Assembly (NCBI GenBank): GCA_033557465.1
Contig: CM066033.1
Coordinates: 383,601,289-383,665,288, forward strand
Direction of reading: 5' to 3'
From: Ichthyophis bannanicus
Taxonomy: Eukaryota; Chordata; Amphibia; Gymnophiona; Ichthyophiidae
Length of the DNA: 64,000 bases
In this document: positions 19,600-30,228 of the stretch, one piece after another
Layout: every line of letters starts with the position of its first letter
Position numbering within the stretch: the first letter of the stretch is position 1
Translations under genes and position numbers: made by a program
The notes under the pieces: generated by a model
Database searches by the model: none
Told to the model about the DNA's origin: nothing
Seen by the model: only the letters and a program-made list of their open reading frames with translations

Positions 19600-20787
19600 G
19601 GAAAAGGTTTCTACCCAAGTTATTTCCTTGTCCCCAAAAGAACTTGAACATGTTTCTGGTGAGGGAAAAGTTCAAGATGCTCTCACTTGGAACTCTGCTG
19701 CCCTACCTCCACCAGGGAGAGTGGCTGTGCTCCTTAAAACTAAAGGATGCATATACCTATATCCTGATCCACCTCTCCCACAGACAGTACCTAATGTGCA
19801 TAGTGGGAGGAGAGCATTACCAGTACAGGGTACTCCATTTGGCTTGGCCTCCTCACTCAGAGTCTTTACAAAGTGCCTGGCGGTTGTGGCCGCCTATGTG
19901 TACTTACAAGGGGCCTTCGTCTTCCCCTATCTGGACAACTGGCTCATCAGAGGCAGCACGGCCATCGAGGCCAGCCATTCCTCAGGGCGAACAAGCTGCC
20001 TCCTGCAGCACCTGGGATTCATCATCAACTACCCCAACTACCTCTCTCCAGCCCAAAACCTGGGGTTCATAGGCGCCCAGCTGGACATGTTACAAGTCAA
20101 GGCCTCCCTGCCAAAGGAGAGGGTATTTCACCTCATGCAGCTAGCAAGAGAGGTACAGACTCACAAGTTGGTACCGACTCACCTCCTCCGGTTGCTAGGT
20201 CACATGGCCTCAACAGTTTACATCACGGCCCTAGCCCGCTTGCATGTGCAGGCAGCCCAGTGGTTCTTCCGCTTCCAGTGAACCCAAGCCACATGCAGGT
20301 TATGCGATAGGGTCAGTCACCCGCCAACTGGCGGACTCCCTCAACTGGTGGCAGTCCCTATGCCATCTCCAGGAGGGGATGCCATTCCAGGCACCTGCAC
20401 CGCAGATGGTCCTAACCACAGATGCCTCCCTTCTGGGATGGGGAGCACACTGCAGAGACCTCCGCACTCAAGGCAGCTGGTCACAAGAGGAGTCGCTCCT
20501 GCAGATCAACCTCCTGGAACTTGGGGCCATTTTCGTAGCCCTGCGAATGTTCCACCACCTCCTATGCAGCCATCCTGTGCTGATCTAGATAAACAACCAG
20601 GTCGTCATATTCTATGTGAATGAGCAAGGGGGCACGGGTTCATACTCCCTCTGTCAGGAAGCGGTGGCTCTCCTCGCCTTTGTGGTATGCCATGGAATGT
20701 TCCTACAAGCAGTATATCTTCCAGGCCAGAACAACTCCTTGGCGGACACGCTCAGTAGAGTCCACCACCCACACAAATGGTGTCTGC
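19600..20787 (+). pseudogene. DIRS-I copy 1 reverse transcriptase and RNase H
   Basis: The 19628-20281 frame has Pro-Phe-Gly-Leu-Ala, Phe-Pro-Tyr-Leu-Asp-Asn-Trp-Leu-Ile-Arg (active site, with Asn in place of the second Asp) and Leu-Gly-Phe-Ile-Ile-Asn-Tyr, as in DIRS reverse transcriptases. RNase H follows in 20244-20787, with Thr-Asp-Ala-Ser-Leu-Leu-Gly-Trp-Gly and, after a TAG at 20586-20588, Gln-Gly-Gly-Thr-Gly-Ser and Ser-Leu-Ala-Asp-Thr-Leu-Ser. The Asp to Asn change would disable the polymerase. The C-terminal end is cut by the junction at 20787. Confidence 0.85.
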
Positions 20788-21585
20788 ATAAGAACATAAG
20801 ATATGCCATACTGGGTCAGACCAAGGTCCACCAAGCCCAGTATCCTGTTTCCAACAGTGGTCAATGTCTGTCATAAGTACCTAGCAGTTTCCCCAAAAGA
20901 GACAGCTTCCACAATGTTAGTATTGGATCAAGCAGTGATATCCCGGGTCCCTTTTAATAATGGTTTATGGACCTTTCCTCCAGGAACTTGTTCAAACCTT
21001 TTTTTAAACCCAGCTACACTAGCAGCTTTTACTACACCCTCCGGTAACAAATTCCAGAGTTTGATTACATGTTGAGTGAAAAAAATATTTTCTCTTATTA
21101 ATCTTAAATAGGTTACCCTGTAGCTTCATTGCATGTCCCTCTAGTCTTTCTATATTCTGACAATGTAAAGAATCGATCTACGTTTACCCGTTCCACTCCA
21201 TTAATTTATAGACCTCTATCATATCTCCCCTCAGCTGTCTCTTTTCCAGGTTGAAGAGCCCTAACCTTTTTAGCCTCTCTTCATAGGGGTATCCTTCCAT
21301 CCCCTTTACCAGATTGGTGACTCTCCTCTGTACCTTTTCTAATAATGCTATATCCTTTTTAAGATACTGCGACCAGAACTGCACACAATATTCAAGGTGC
21401 GGTCGCACCATGGAACGATTCAGAGGCATTATAATATCCTTTGTTTTATTTTCCATTCCTTTCCTTTTGATACCTAGCATTCTATTTGCTCTCTTGGCCG
21501 CCGCTGCACACTGGGCAGAGGGTTTTAACATGTTATCCACGATGACTCCTAAATCTTTTTCCTTGGTGGTGATTCCTAATGTGGA
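20788..21585 (-). mobile_element. CR1 3' fragment, 5'-truncated (A2 composite)
   Basis: It has the typical CR1 3' end at 20788 and codes for the ORF2 tail (118 codons open at 21184-21540). It is cut off upstream near 21585, where DIRS-I gag sequence follows in the same orientation. The same CR1/gag joint occurs at 51640. Confidence 0.88.
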
Positions 21586-22235
21586 TGCCGAGGATGCTCG
21601 GGCCTCACGGGAAGTACTGGGCTTGGAGTTTGGCGTCAGGGAGGTCGGGGCCGAGTCAAACCTGGGGAACAGTTTTTCTGCAACTCTGACCTCTTCTTGT
21701 TGGTCTTAGGTGTCATGGCCTGACACATGTCGCAGGAGGTGCTGTCATGGTCTGGTCCCAGGCAGCATAGGCAGCAGTCATGGGTGTTGGTCACTGACAT
21801 AGTTTGACTGCAGCAGTCACAATTTTTGAACCTACTGTTGGACATGGTAGTGAGCACCCAGCTGGGGTCGATGACCCCCGGGTGAAAAAAGGCAAATGCC
21901 AGTTGAGGCAAGCCTCAATCAAAAAAGGGGAAAAGGAGCCAAGAACAGCACCGGCTCAAGGCGGGAAGAGGAACCAGTATGCAAACTGGGAAAAGTTAAC
22001 TTTAAGAATATATAGCAAGGATTTTTTTCGGGGAAACAGGACCGATGTCCTTTGAGCTCCACGGAAAAAAGGAGACACAGCAAGATGGCACTGTTGGGTG
22101 GGAAGGGGACATGCATGCATGGTAGCATGTCCCAAAGGTTTTCCTTGAAAGCTGGAGAAATGCTCCGCGTGGGCTCCGTCCGCGCCGATATCACCCATAT
22201 GTGAGGACTTACTTCCTGCTTGTTCCTGGAGAACT
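21586..22235 (-). pseudogene. DIRS-I gag start and left end, minus strand (A2 composite)
   Basis: On the minus strand, from 22235: the left inverted end, an untranslated stretch, then a frame at 21911-21636 with Phe-Lys-Asn-Cys-Asp-Cys-Cys and His-Asp-Cys-Cys-Leu-Cys-Cys-Leu-Gly, followed by Asp-His-Asp-Ser-Thr-Ser-Cys-Asp-Met-Cys. This Cys/His block is typical of DIRS gag proteins and may bind zinc. The gene is broken at 21585 by CR1. The piece is collinear with 51645-52284. Confidence 0.78.
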
Positions 22236-22531
22236 CGAGCAGGACCAAATTTAAAGCCCTTTACATGATGTTAGGGGAGTTGACCAAAGCTCTTTGGTGG
22301 AGTCTGCTTTAGTCAGACAGTTGTGACCCTATTTAATGTTTTTTTTTGTGTGTGACATCAGGGGTTTTTCACTATTTAAGGAGCTTTGGTTAACTCTATT
22401 CCCCAACTGACTGTGAATCATTGCCAGCAATCCTTGAAGCATATAACCCTCGTTCTATGAAGCCTGAAGGAGAGCTCAAGAAAATACGCAGGAGCTCGTG
22501 ACACAGTTCGGTGTTGCTTTCAAATTGCATG
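22236..22531. repeat. Flank shared with 52285-52578
   Basis: Non-coding sequence outside the DIRS end, closely matching the same position at the other locus. The match stops abruptly at 22531 and 52578. No frame was seen. Confidence 0.75.
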
Positions 22532-23671
22532 GGTTTGCTTTCTAATTACTTGGATCTGTACAGCCATTACTTGTTGGTACTCTCCTAGTCATGGAGGAAT
22601 GGACATTGAGGAAAAAAGTTGTTTACTTTTCCTTTAAGTGACTTGTGTTACACTTGGTGGTGGTTACACAGTTTGTGGCCATCTACATCGCCTTTAAATG
22701 TCAAAAAGGAAACTTTGTTCTTAGAGTGACTATAGCCCTTCTAAACAAAGTCTGACAATAAATCATTTTTGTTTGTGAATATTTTTATTGTGCTCTTGGC
22801 TCATGAACCTGATCTTTGGATGTGTTTAATTTTGTGTTCTGGGCTTTTTTTTTTTTTTTTAAAGCTATCTGTAAGGCACTTATGATTTCCCTCACACACT
22901 ACTTTCCCCAAAAAAGCAGACTGGGCCCCTGTCCAGGCCAATCATGTTCAAACAGGAAATCAGCATCCAAAGGCTCCCCTGGTCTCCCTCAGCAACATGT
23001 GGTTGGCCAACATAGTCACCATTGCCACTGGCAACAAAACTGACAGGGAAGTCAGTACCATGTTGATGAAATAAGGGTAATTTCTCCCACTTCCAGATTG
23101 TTGTCCATGGCTGGTCAGCTGATCCCCACCACACACCAAGAAGGAGCCCACTGCCCTATTAACATTGTAGCTCACACACACAAACCCCAGAATGCATCCA
23201 CCTGGCATTAATTCTGTCACTCTGCCATGGAAAAGGAACTTGCACACAGAACTCTTTACACAGACAGGTAGTCCCCTCTAAGTGGTTGCCCCAACATCCC
23301 CACGGCGGCTATGACAGTCACTGCTAAACGTTTTTAAATTAACTATCCAGCAGAGAACCGTCTCTTCCATCCAAATCCCCAAATTTATTCTCAGCACCCA
23401 AATGTGAGGTAGGTACAGGCAGGAACCCAATGGAGGCCCCACCCCTCCCCCCAACCATAGCCCACCAGAACAAACCTGCAGACAAGAGCTCTGGTATCTG
23501 GAAATCCCCACTTGTGAAGTTGCCAACAGAAAAGAGCTCTTAATCTGTACCTAAGGGAGTTAGGCCAACAGAGGACCCTGCTGCACCTGGCCACACTGCA
23601 ACCATCTGCTGGAGGCAAAGCATACTGTATTGATACATTGTCATACTAGTGCCCAACATCACTAACACCTT
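22532..23671. other. Unassigned stretch
   Basis: A 16-base T run lies at 22845-22860. The minus strand from 23250 to 22890 has overlapping short frames, one with a hydrophobic segment, but nothing I recognise. It could be host intergenic DNA or a decayed element. Confidence 0.4.
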
Positions 23672-23742
23672 TTCTCTGTTGGTTGGATTGGCCATACAAC
23701 GCATCTGGCTGGACCAGTCCAGACAAGTAAGGAAGGTGTCCT
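23672..23742. repeat. 71-bp repeat, perfect inverted match to 34425-34495
   Basis: All 71 bases match in opposite orientation. It includes the near-palindrome CTGGACTGGTCCAG. The flanks are unrelated, so it is a dispersed repeat unit or the end of an element that I cannot name. Confidence 0.85.
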
Positions 23743-24041
23743 CCTGCTCCGTTCTTTTTAAACAATTTAAGAAAGAAGAAGCCACCAAAGCCATGTAGTG
23801 AGATTGTGTAGGCATAGAACAATGTTACTTCTAATTAGTCAGCAGCTTTGAAGACTATTACCAAGTTCTATAAAATGGTAATTACTTAGCTTTAATGGCT
23901 TTAATGGAAGTAGTGCTTCCAAAGATTCTGACCAATTGAACATATCACCGGTTACTTGTTCGCATGGCTCCTCAACATTAAGATTGAGATCTTACCTCTT
24001 CCTGAGGCAATATTTTAAGTAAATATAGGAACATAGTAGAA
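23743..24041. other. Mostly unassigned, weak recombinase-tail likeness
   Basis: Near 23842-23935 the plus strand reads Thr-Ile-Thr-Lys-Phe-Tyr-Lys and a following Leu/Val-rich piece, which resembles the C-terminus of DIRS tyrosine recombinases, but it is too short to be sure. Confidence 0.25.
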
Positions 24042-24085
24042 CAGTGGTGTAAAACTGCAATCCTGGAGGGCTGCAAACCAGGGCT
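24042..24085 (+). mobile_element. hAT-like terminus
   Basis: CAGTGGTGTAAAACTGCA followed by TCCTGGAGGGCTGCAA resembles the CAGGGGTGTCAAAC...CCTGGAGGGCCGCA ends of hAT transposons in fish and amphibians. Only one end was seen. Confidence 0.4.
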
Positions 24086-24109
24086 GGTGCTACCACTAGG
24101 CCATCCATC

Positions 24110-24326
24110 ATATCTATTGGGAAGCTGTTCCACACATCCAGCATACATTCCATAAAAAATATATATATTTCCTGACATTTAGTTAGTTAAATAAATATAT
24201 AAATACAGTCCATCCCCTTTCACCCTCATTCTATGATCCCTTGCTCCAGAGCTTCTTTTTACTTGAAAGAAACCTGACTCCTGTGAACTTAAACATTTAA
24301 ACATCTGCAAGCTATATCATATCTTC
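24110..24326 (-). mobile_element. Old CR1-type fragment
   Basis: The minus strand shows the ATATGATA start and the Trp-rich ending found in the CR1-B copies, with many substitutions and an AT-rich expansion in the middle. It is truncated at both sides. DIRS-I begins next to it at 24327. Confidence 0.5.
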
Positions 24327-25600
24327 TCCAGGAACAAGCAGGAAGTCAGTCCTCACACATGGGTGATGTTGGCGCCGATGGAGCCTGTGCAGATCATTTC
24401 CCCAGCTTTCACAGAAAGCCTCTGGGAATACTACTATGCATGCATGCTCCCCTTCCCACACAAGGGTGCTATCTTGCTCAGTCTCCTTTTTTCCACGGAG
24501 CCCAATGGACGTATGTCTTATTTCCCTAGAAAAATACTTTAAAAATGATCCTCCAAAGTTGTTTTTTTTCCCGGTTTGTGTACCAGTTCCTCTTACCACC
24601 TGGAGCCAATGCTGTCCTCGGCTCTTCTCTTCTTTTGTGACGAGGTTCTAGTAACTGATTTATCCTATACCAAGTTTTACAATAGGCTGGTTCTTCATAC
24701 ACATCCTAGTTCCTTCCTAAGATGGTGTCAGACTTCCCCCTTAACCAGTATTTTCCCCCAGTCTCATGCTCACAAAGGGGACAACATACTGCACATGTTT
24801 GGCCTCCAAGAGGGCTTTGGTCATCTTCCTGGAATAGACTGAAGCCCTTAGCAAGACCATCCAGCTTTTTGTATCTTTTGACTTAAGCAAACTGGGGGCT
24901 GCCATCAATCCATGCACTCTATCCCATTGACTAGCATGTTGCATTTCCTTTGTTTATGCCCAGGCAGGCTTGATGCTTGAGTCATGTCATATGATGCATA
25001 AGATCAGTGGCCTAGTTGAGGTCAGCCTCCATGGAAGAACTTTACTGAGCCATGCAATGGACTTATTCACATCTCACTTGTATATATAAAGTAACTCCCA
25101 GTTTAATAGTAGGTTTGACCAGTTGGTTCTTCACAATCTGGGGATTAGAATCCCCCCCCCCCCCCCTTAAGCATGGTTGTCTTTCTTTCCAGGCTCCTTC
25201 CTAAAAACTAAATTATAGAAAGACTCACATTGTTCATGCCTGCTCCATTTTACGCCTTTTTTTCTTTTCCCCTTTAGAGGCATCCTGCAGCTAGGGCTTC
25301 CTATATGCGAGTACACCTAGGTCCATGGAAAAAGCAAGGGTACTTATATGATTGTAGATGGAGAGCACCTGTTACAGGTGAATCCTCACTAAACCCTCCC
25401 ACCTCCCCTTCCAGTTGTATTCTGCTTGTCTGAAGTATCAAAATGAGGCAATCCTATGTGAAATGGCATGCATGGCACATAGTTTCCAAAGCTCTGGAAG
25501 CTGGTTCTGCATGGGCTCTGTCCAGTAATATTACCCATATGTGAGGACTTATTCTGCTGTCCACAGAGAACATCAGCTATAGGTGAGTAACTTTGTTCTC
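24327..25600 (+). mobile_element. DIRS-I, internally deleted
   Basis: Left inverted end at 24327-24490, then a recombinase piece at about 24640-25080 (a segment like Phe-Tyr-Asn-Arg-Leu-Val-Leu-His, matching copy 2 at 31800), then two copies of the terminal motif near 25372 and 25581. Gag, RT and RNase H are gone. A C homopolymer of about 17 bases lies at 25151. It cannot encode anything useful but keeps both ends. Confidence 0.7.
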
Positions 25601-26063
25601 TCAGACGGGGTGGTAGATTTGTGACTACAGTGTTCTCCCCAGAACGTTTTGCCAGGTTGGTGGCTTGGAGTAGTAGCAGGTTGTGGGAGAGGGTAGTACT
25701 GCTCTCTATTCTAAAATTTTATGTTATCTATAAATACAACCCCTCTACCTCTGCAAACATGTACAGGTTTAAAGTAAATAAATGTTCCAGGGCAAAAATT
25801 AATTGTTCATTATCTTGCCATCTCAATTCATCAGATTAAGTTAGTAGAGTGGATGCCTATTCAAAAGGTTCTGGGGAGAATATTGGAACATTATCTGAGG
25901 GATAGGATGGAAGCAAGTAATGGCATTCAAGAATTTAATTTAAGCATCCAGGATCCTTAATTATAAAGAAGGAAAGACAGACAGTAGTTGAAGTCGGGAG
26001 ACCACATTCGTTTTGAGAGCCAAAGCTGCTGTCATTTTCTTTTTGTTTGTTTGAGGATTTTGT
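25601..26063. other. Unassigned stretch between two DIRS-I copies
   Basis: No coding potential or known repeat was recognised. Confidence 0.4.
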
Positions 26064-26279
26064 GTTCTCAGGGAACAAGCAGGAAGTCAGTCCTCGCATA
26101 TGAGTGACATTGGCACCAACAGAACCTTTACAGAAGCAGCCCCCCAGCTTTCAAAGCCTTTGGGAGATGCCACCACGCATGCCTGGTCCCCTTACTGTCC
26201 AAGGATACCATCTTGCTCAGTCTCCTTATATCTGCGGAGCCCTTCAGATGTCTGTCTGCTCTTCCCTCAGAAAAAAGTT

Positions 26280-28419
26280 GATTTTCTTGTCCTTGAGTTT
26301 CATACTCTCATCTGGTAGTGCACCGGTTCTCTTCCTGCCACCCGAGCCCACTGCCCTGGCATCAAGTCCTGGGTTTGTAGTTTTCTTCCTTCTTGGCGCC
26401 TTTGCACCTTTCTTTTCCAACTGGCGGCACTGCCAGTCTTCGACCTTACTGGGATACTTTTTTCTCTCTCCCAAGGCTACCAGTGCTTTTAAAAAGTGTG
26501 ATCTGTGTACCAAAATAATGTCTCTGACCGGCACACACGACCGCTACCTTCGTTGGCTGGGACCGGATCATGACCCCACAGCATGCATCCTCTGTAAGAA
26601 GATGTCCACCAAGGCCCTCAAGAGCCACCAACAGCAGCATGATAAGTTTTTTTTCCTAGAGTCCCCTGTACCTCTGAAGGCCAAGGCTTCCTCCAAAACC
26701 ATGGAATCCCGGAGTAGCCTTATGGACCTCGACCAACGCTGTGGTTCCTTAGCAAAGGGGGTCTCTCTCAAGGAACTCAAGAAGAAGAAGGCGGCCTCGA
26801 AGGCGATGACCCTGGATGGCTCAGACAGGCCGGGTAAGTCCTGAGCCAGGTCCCACAGACCTGATGCTCAGCTGAGGGATCGGAGAAGGAGCAACCTGCA
26901 AAGGTCCCCCGAAAGGACTCTGTCTCGAGCCGGCCTCAGTCACCTGACACCCTCCTCATCAAGGATTCCTCTTTGGGGGAACCGGCATCGTCCTGATTTC
27001 CTTGGTGCCCGTGCCGATGGCTGCGGAGCCTTCTGACTTGGAGCCCAGAATGGTGGCCCTGGAGCACAGCTTGTCTGCCTTCATGTACCAGCAGTGGGCA
27101 CAAGTTCCTCCACCCAGACCACTGGGCCCTTGATGTCATGACATCCCTGGAGGTCGAGCCGATCCTCTAGTTCTTTCAACTTCGAGTTGATCCTCGGCTG
27201 AGGTCTCAATCTGGCTCCCGTTGCATGGGACCGTGATCTACCACAGCCAGTGTGCTCGGTGCCAGCCACGGGGCCTCCTAGGGCCGCGGGTGAGGATTAG
27301 CTCCGGAGCCCATGATCCATCCTTCCCTCGAGTCCTCGATGGACTATTCTAAGTGGGAAATGGAGGATGAGGAGTCGCTTGACACCCATCGCCATCATGA
27401 CGTCCCCTCCCTCGGAGCCCTGGCACCAGTCCCCACCCAAGGACATAGCATTCCTCAATTTCATCAGGGATATGTCCAAGGCCCTAGCGCTTCCAATGAA
27501 ATAGGAGGAGGTCCCTCAGATGGATGAGCTAGAAATTCTCAAATACGAGGCCCCTCTGAGGGAATCACTTACGGTGCACATCTCACCCATCATGGAATGG
27601 CTAATGCTCCATATGTGGGTGTTGGTGGTGAGCAAGCAGTTCAACTCGATGTATCGAGTTCGCCAGAGCCTGGCCTTCCAGAAATCTCAGCTGCCACACA
27701 ACTCCATGGTGGTGGAGTCGGCCATGCGTCGTCTGAAGAGTTATAAGATACACTCCTCGGTGCCCCCCCCCCCCCGGAAGGGAGGCACACACCCTGGACA
27801 TCCTCAGCAGAAAGTGTTACCAGGGCTCGATGCTCATCGGCTGGAACCAAGCATACCAGCTGTACCTGGGCATGTACCTGAGAGACCTGGCAAAGAAACT
27901 CGTCGGTTTCTCAGCTTTTCTTTCCGAGGAACTCCTGCAGCGGTTCAAGAACCTGGCCAAGGCCATCCGTGAGAGCTCCAAGTTTATGTCTCGGGCAGCC
28001 TATGACTGTTTCAAGTTGGCGATTCGAGTAGCGGAGGTGGGCATCGGTGCCCGGCTTGGCTACAGTCGTCCAATCTTGAATAGTGGGTTCAAGACAAATT
28101 GGTTGATGTCCCATGCCAAGGAGAGAACCTCTTTGGCAAACCCATGACAAACAAGGCTGCCAAGCTGGAAACCAGGCTCCCTAAAAAGGCCGCAGCCCCT
28201 CCCCGATGGAAGGGCTTGGGTAAAAAGCCCTTTTACCCAAGTAAAGAGGCTATTTACAGAAACTACCCATCTTTTCAGGCTTCCCTGGCTCCCCAGCAGA
28301 GTCAGCAGGCCAAGGGACATGGGCATGACCCTCATAAGCAGAAGGCTCCCAAGCCCCAGCCTAGCCAGGGGGGAGCTTTTGACTCCTTGGGCTTAGCCTC
28401 TCCACCCCAAGAAGGTTAG
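26280..28419 (+). pseudogene. DIRS-I copy 2 gag
   Basis: A frame from 26104 to 26844 passes from the inverted end into a Cys/His block: Lys-Cys-Asp-Leu-Cys, His-Asp-Arg, Gly-Pro-Asp-His-Asp and Ala-Cys-Ile-Leu-Cys; part of the usual Cys set is replaced. A middle part is scrambled. At 27520-27972 and 27830-28147 lie the acidic start and the helical core (Tyr-Gln-Leu-Tyr-Leu-Gly-Met-Tyr-Leu onwards). At 28099-28419 is a basic Pro/Gln-rich tail containing Gly-Lys-Lys-Pro-Phe-Tyr-Pro. Gag function is inferred from position before RT. At least four frames are involved. Confidence 0.68.
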
Positions 28420-28457
28420 CAGCCCACAGGGGGACATCTCATTCACTATGCCCAAAG

Positions 28458-29116
28458 GTGGCTAGCCATCACCACCGATTCTTGGGCACTCCAACTGGTC
28501 AAGGAGGGCTACCTCCGCCACCTAGTCCAGACCCCCCCCCCCAGGTCTCCCCTTCACGGAGACCTTCTACTGAAGGAACTGGCAGGTCTTCTCGAGGACA
28601 GAGTGGTAGAACCAATTTGCGACCATCTCAGAGGAAAAGGGTTCTACTCCAGATACTTGCTTGTACCAAAATGAACAGGGCCCATCCTCGACCTGCGCAA
28701 TCTGAACAGATTCCTGGTGAGGGAGAAGTTCAAGATTCTTTCCCTTGGAACATTGCTGCCTTACTTCCAGCAGGGAGACTGGCTATGCTCCTTGGATCTG
28801 AAGGATGCCTGCACACACATCTTCATTCACCCCAACCATAGGGTTCATGGTGGGGGGCAGCTATTACCAGTACAGGATGCTGCCCTTCAGCTTGGCTTCT
28901 GCCCAAAAGGTCTTCAACAAGTGGCTGGCAGTTGTGGCCGCCTTCCTCCACCTCCAGGGGATCTTTGTCTTCCTCTACTTCGACGATTGGCTCATAAAGG
29001 GAGGCATGGTCTCAGAAGTGCAGCAGGCAACCGTACGTACCATCCAGGTCCTGCAAAATCTGGGGCTTGTAATAAACTACCCCAAGTCCCATCTCCTCCC
29101 GACACAGTGTCTGTAG
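28458..29116 (+). pseudogene. DIRS-I copy 2 reverse transcriptase
   Basis: RT blocks are spread over frames: Leu-Asp-Leu-Lys-Asp-Ala (first catalytic Asp, near 28800), Met-Leu-Pro-Phe-Ser-Leu-Ala-Ser-Ala, then Leu-Tyr-Phe-Asp-Asp-Trp-Leu-Ile-Lys near 28980, with both Asp residues kept, and Leu-Gly-Leu-Val-Ile-Asn-Tyr-Pro-Lys-Ser. This is the DIRS type of RT. A TAG at 29114-29116 closes the frame. It is a shifted, stop-bearing relic whose catalytic motif happens to be intact. Confidence 0.85.
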
Positions 29117-29299
29117 TTCACAGGGGAAAGACTAGACACCCTTCAGGCAAAGGCCTTCTTTGCAGGGGACCGAGCTGCCCGGATCAGGGCTCTGGCCGTG
29201 GACGTACAGTGCCTTCTCTCGGTGTCTGCTTGGCTTCTGCTGCGCCTACTTGGACACATGACCTCCACGGTCAATGTCACCACAGATGCCCACCTCCAC

Positions 29300-29893
29300 A
29301 TGAGGGCCACACAGTGGTGCCTTTGAGACCAGTGGATGCAGGCCACAGGCTGTCTCTGCAACAGAGTTTTAGTGACCCACCAATTGGTGGAACCCCTGAC
29401 CTGGTGGCAAAATCCTCAGTACCTCGAGGCAGGGATGCCCTTCCAGACTCCATGCTCCTTAAGGGTTCTCACGACAGATGCCTCCCTGCTGGGATGGGGA
29501 GCCAACTGGGAGGACCTCCGCACCCAGGGCAGTTGGTCGTAGAGTGAGAGCAACCAGTAGATCAACCTCCTGGAACTGTGGGCAATACACCTAGCCCTCC
29601 GAGCCTTTGGCCTCCGCCTACAGCACCAACCAGTGTTGGTCCAGACAGACAACCAAGTAGCTATATTCTATGTGAAGAAGCAGGGAGGCACGAGGTCCCA
29701 TACCTTCTGCCATAAGGCAAAGGACCTCTGCTCCTACACAATCCAGCAGGGCATATTCTTATGGGTAGTATACCTGCCAGGCCAGGACAACACACTGGCC
29801 AACAGATTAAGCAGGGTTCTCCAGCCGCATGAGTGGCAGCTGGACCTCAGAGTGGCCAACTGGCTCTTCCACCTCTGGGGGAACCAAGAATAG
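29300..29893 (+). pseudogene. DIRS-I copy 2 RNase H
   Basis: Two pieces: 29336-29542, with Thr-Asp-Ala-Ser-Leu-Leu-Gly-Trp-Gly, and 29633-29893, with Gln-Thr-Asp-Asn-Gln-Val-Ala and Pro-Gly-Gln-Asp-Asn-Thr-Leu-Ala-Asn. In the last motif Asn stands where RNase H normally has its final Asp. The enzyme would remove RNA from the RNA-DNA hybrid. A TAG at 29540-29542 separates the pieces. Confidence 0.82.
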
Positions 29894-30228
29894 ACCTATT
29901 TGCCAGCCTGGACAATTAGAAGTTGCTCCACTTCTGCTCTCGAAAAGCCCACCCTTCCCGGGAGGCGGCAGATGCGTTTCTCATCTCGTGGTCAGAAGGT
30001 CTCATGTATACCTTCCCACCACACTACTAATTGTCAAAACATTATTCAGGACCTTCCACAACAAAACCTCGCTGATCCTGATAGCCCCTCGATGACCCTC
30101 TGGCTGTCGGTGAAGACTCCCATCTCATTTCAGAGCTCCCCAGGGCTCCTGTCGCAGGAAGGGGGCTCTCTTGCACCCTAACCTGGGGTCCCTGCCACTG
30201 ACATTGTGGTTGCTGAAAGGGTAACCCT

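Larger units (their letters stand above)
17430..20787 (+). mobile_element. DIRS-I copy 1, cut off in RNase H
   Basis: It starts with the family's left inverted end (AAGCAGGAATGAAG, then ATGGGTGACATCAC), followed by gag, RT and most of RNase H in plus orientation. At 20787 it stops abruptly at the 3' end of a minus-strand CR1; the tyrosine recombinase and right end do not follow. It has many stops and frame shifts. Confidence 0.82.
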
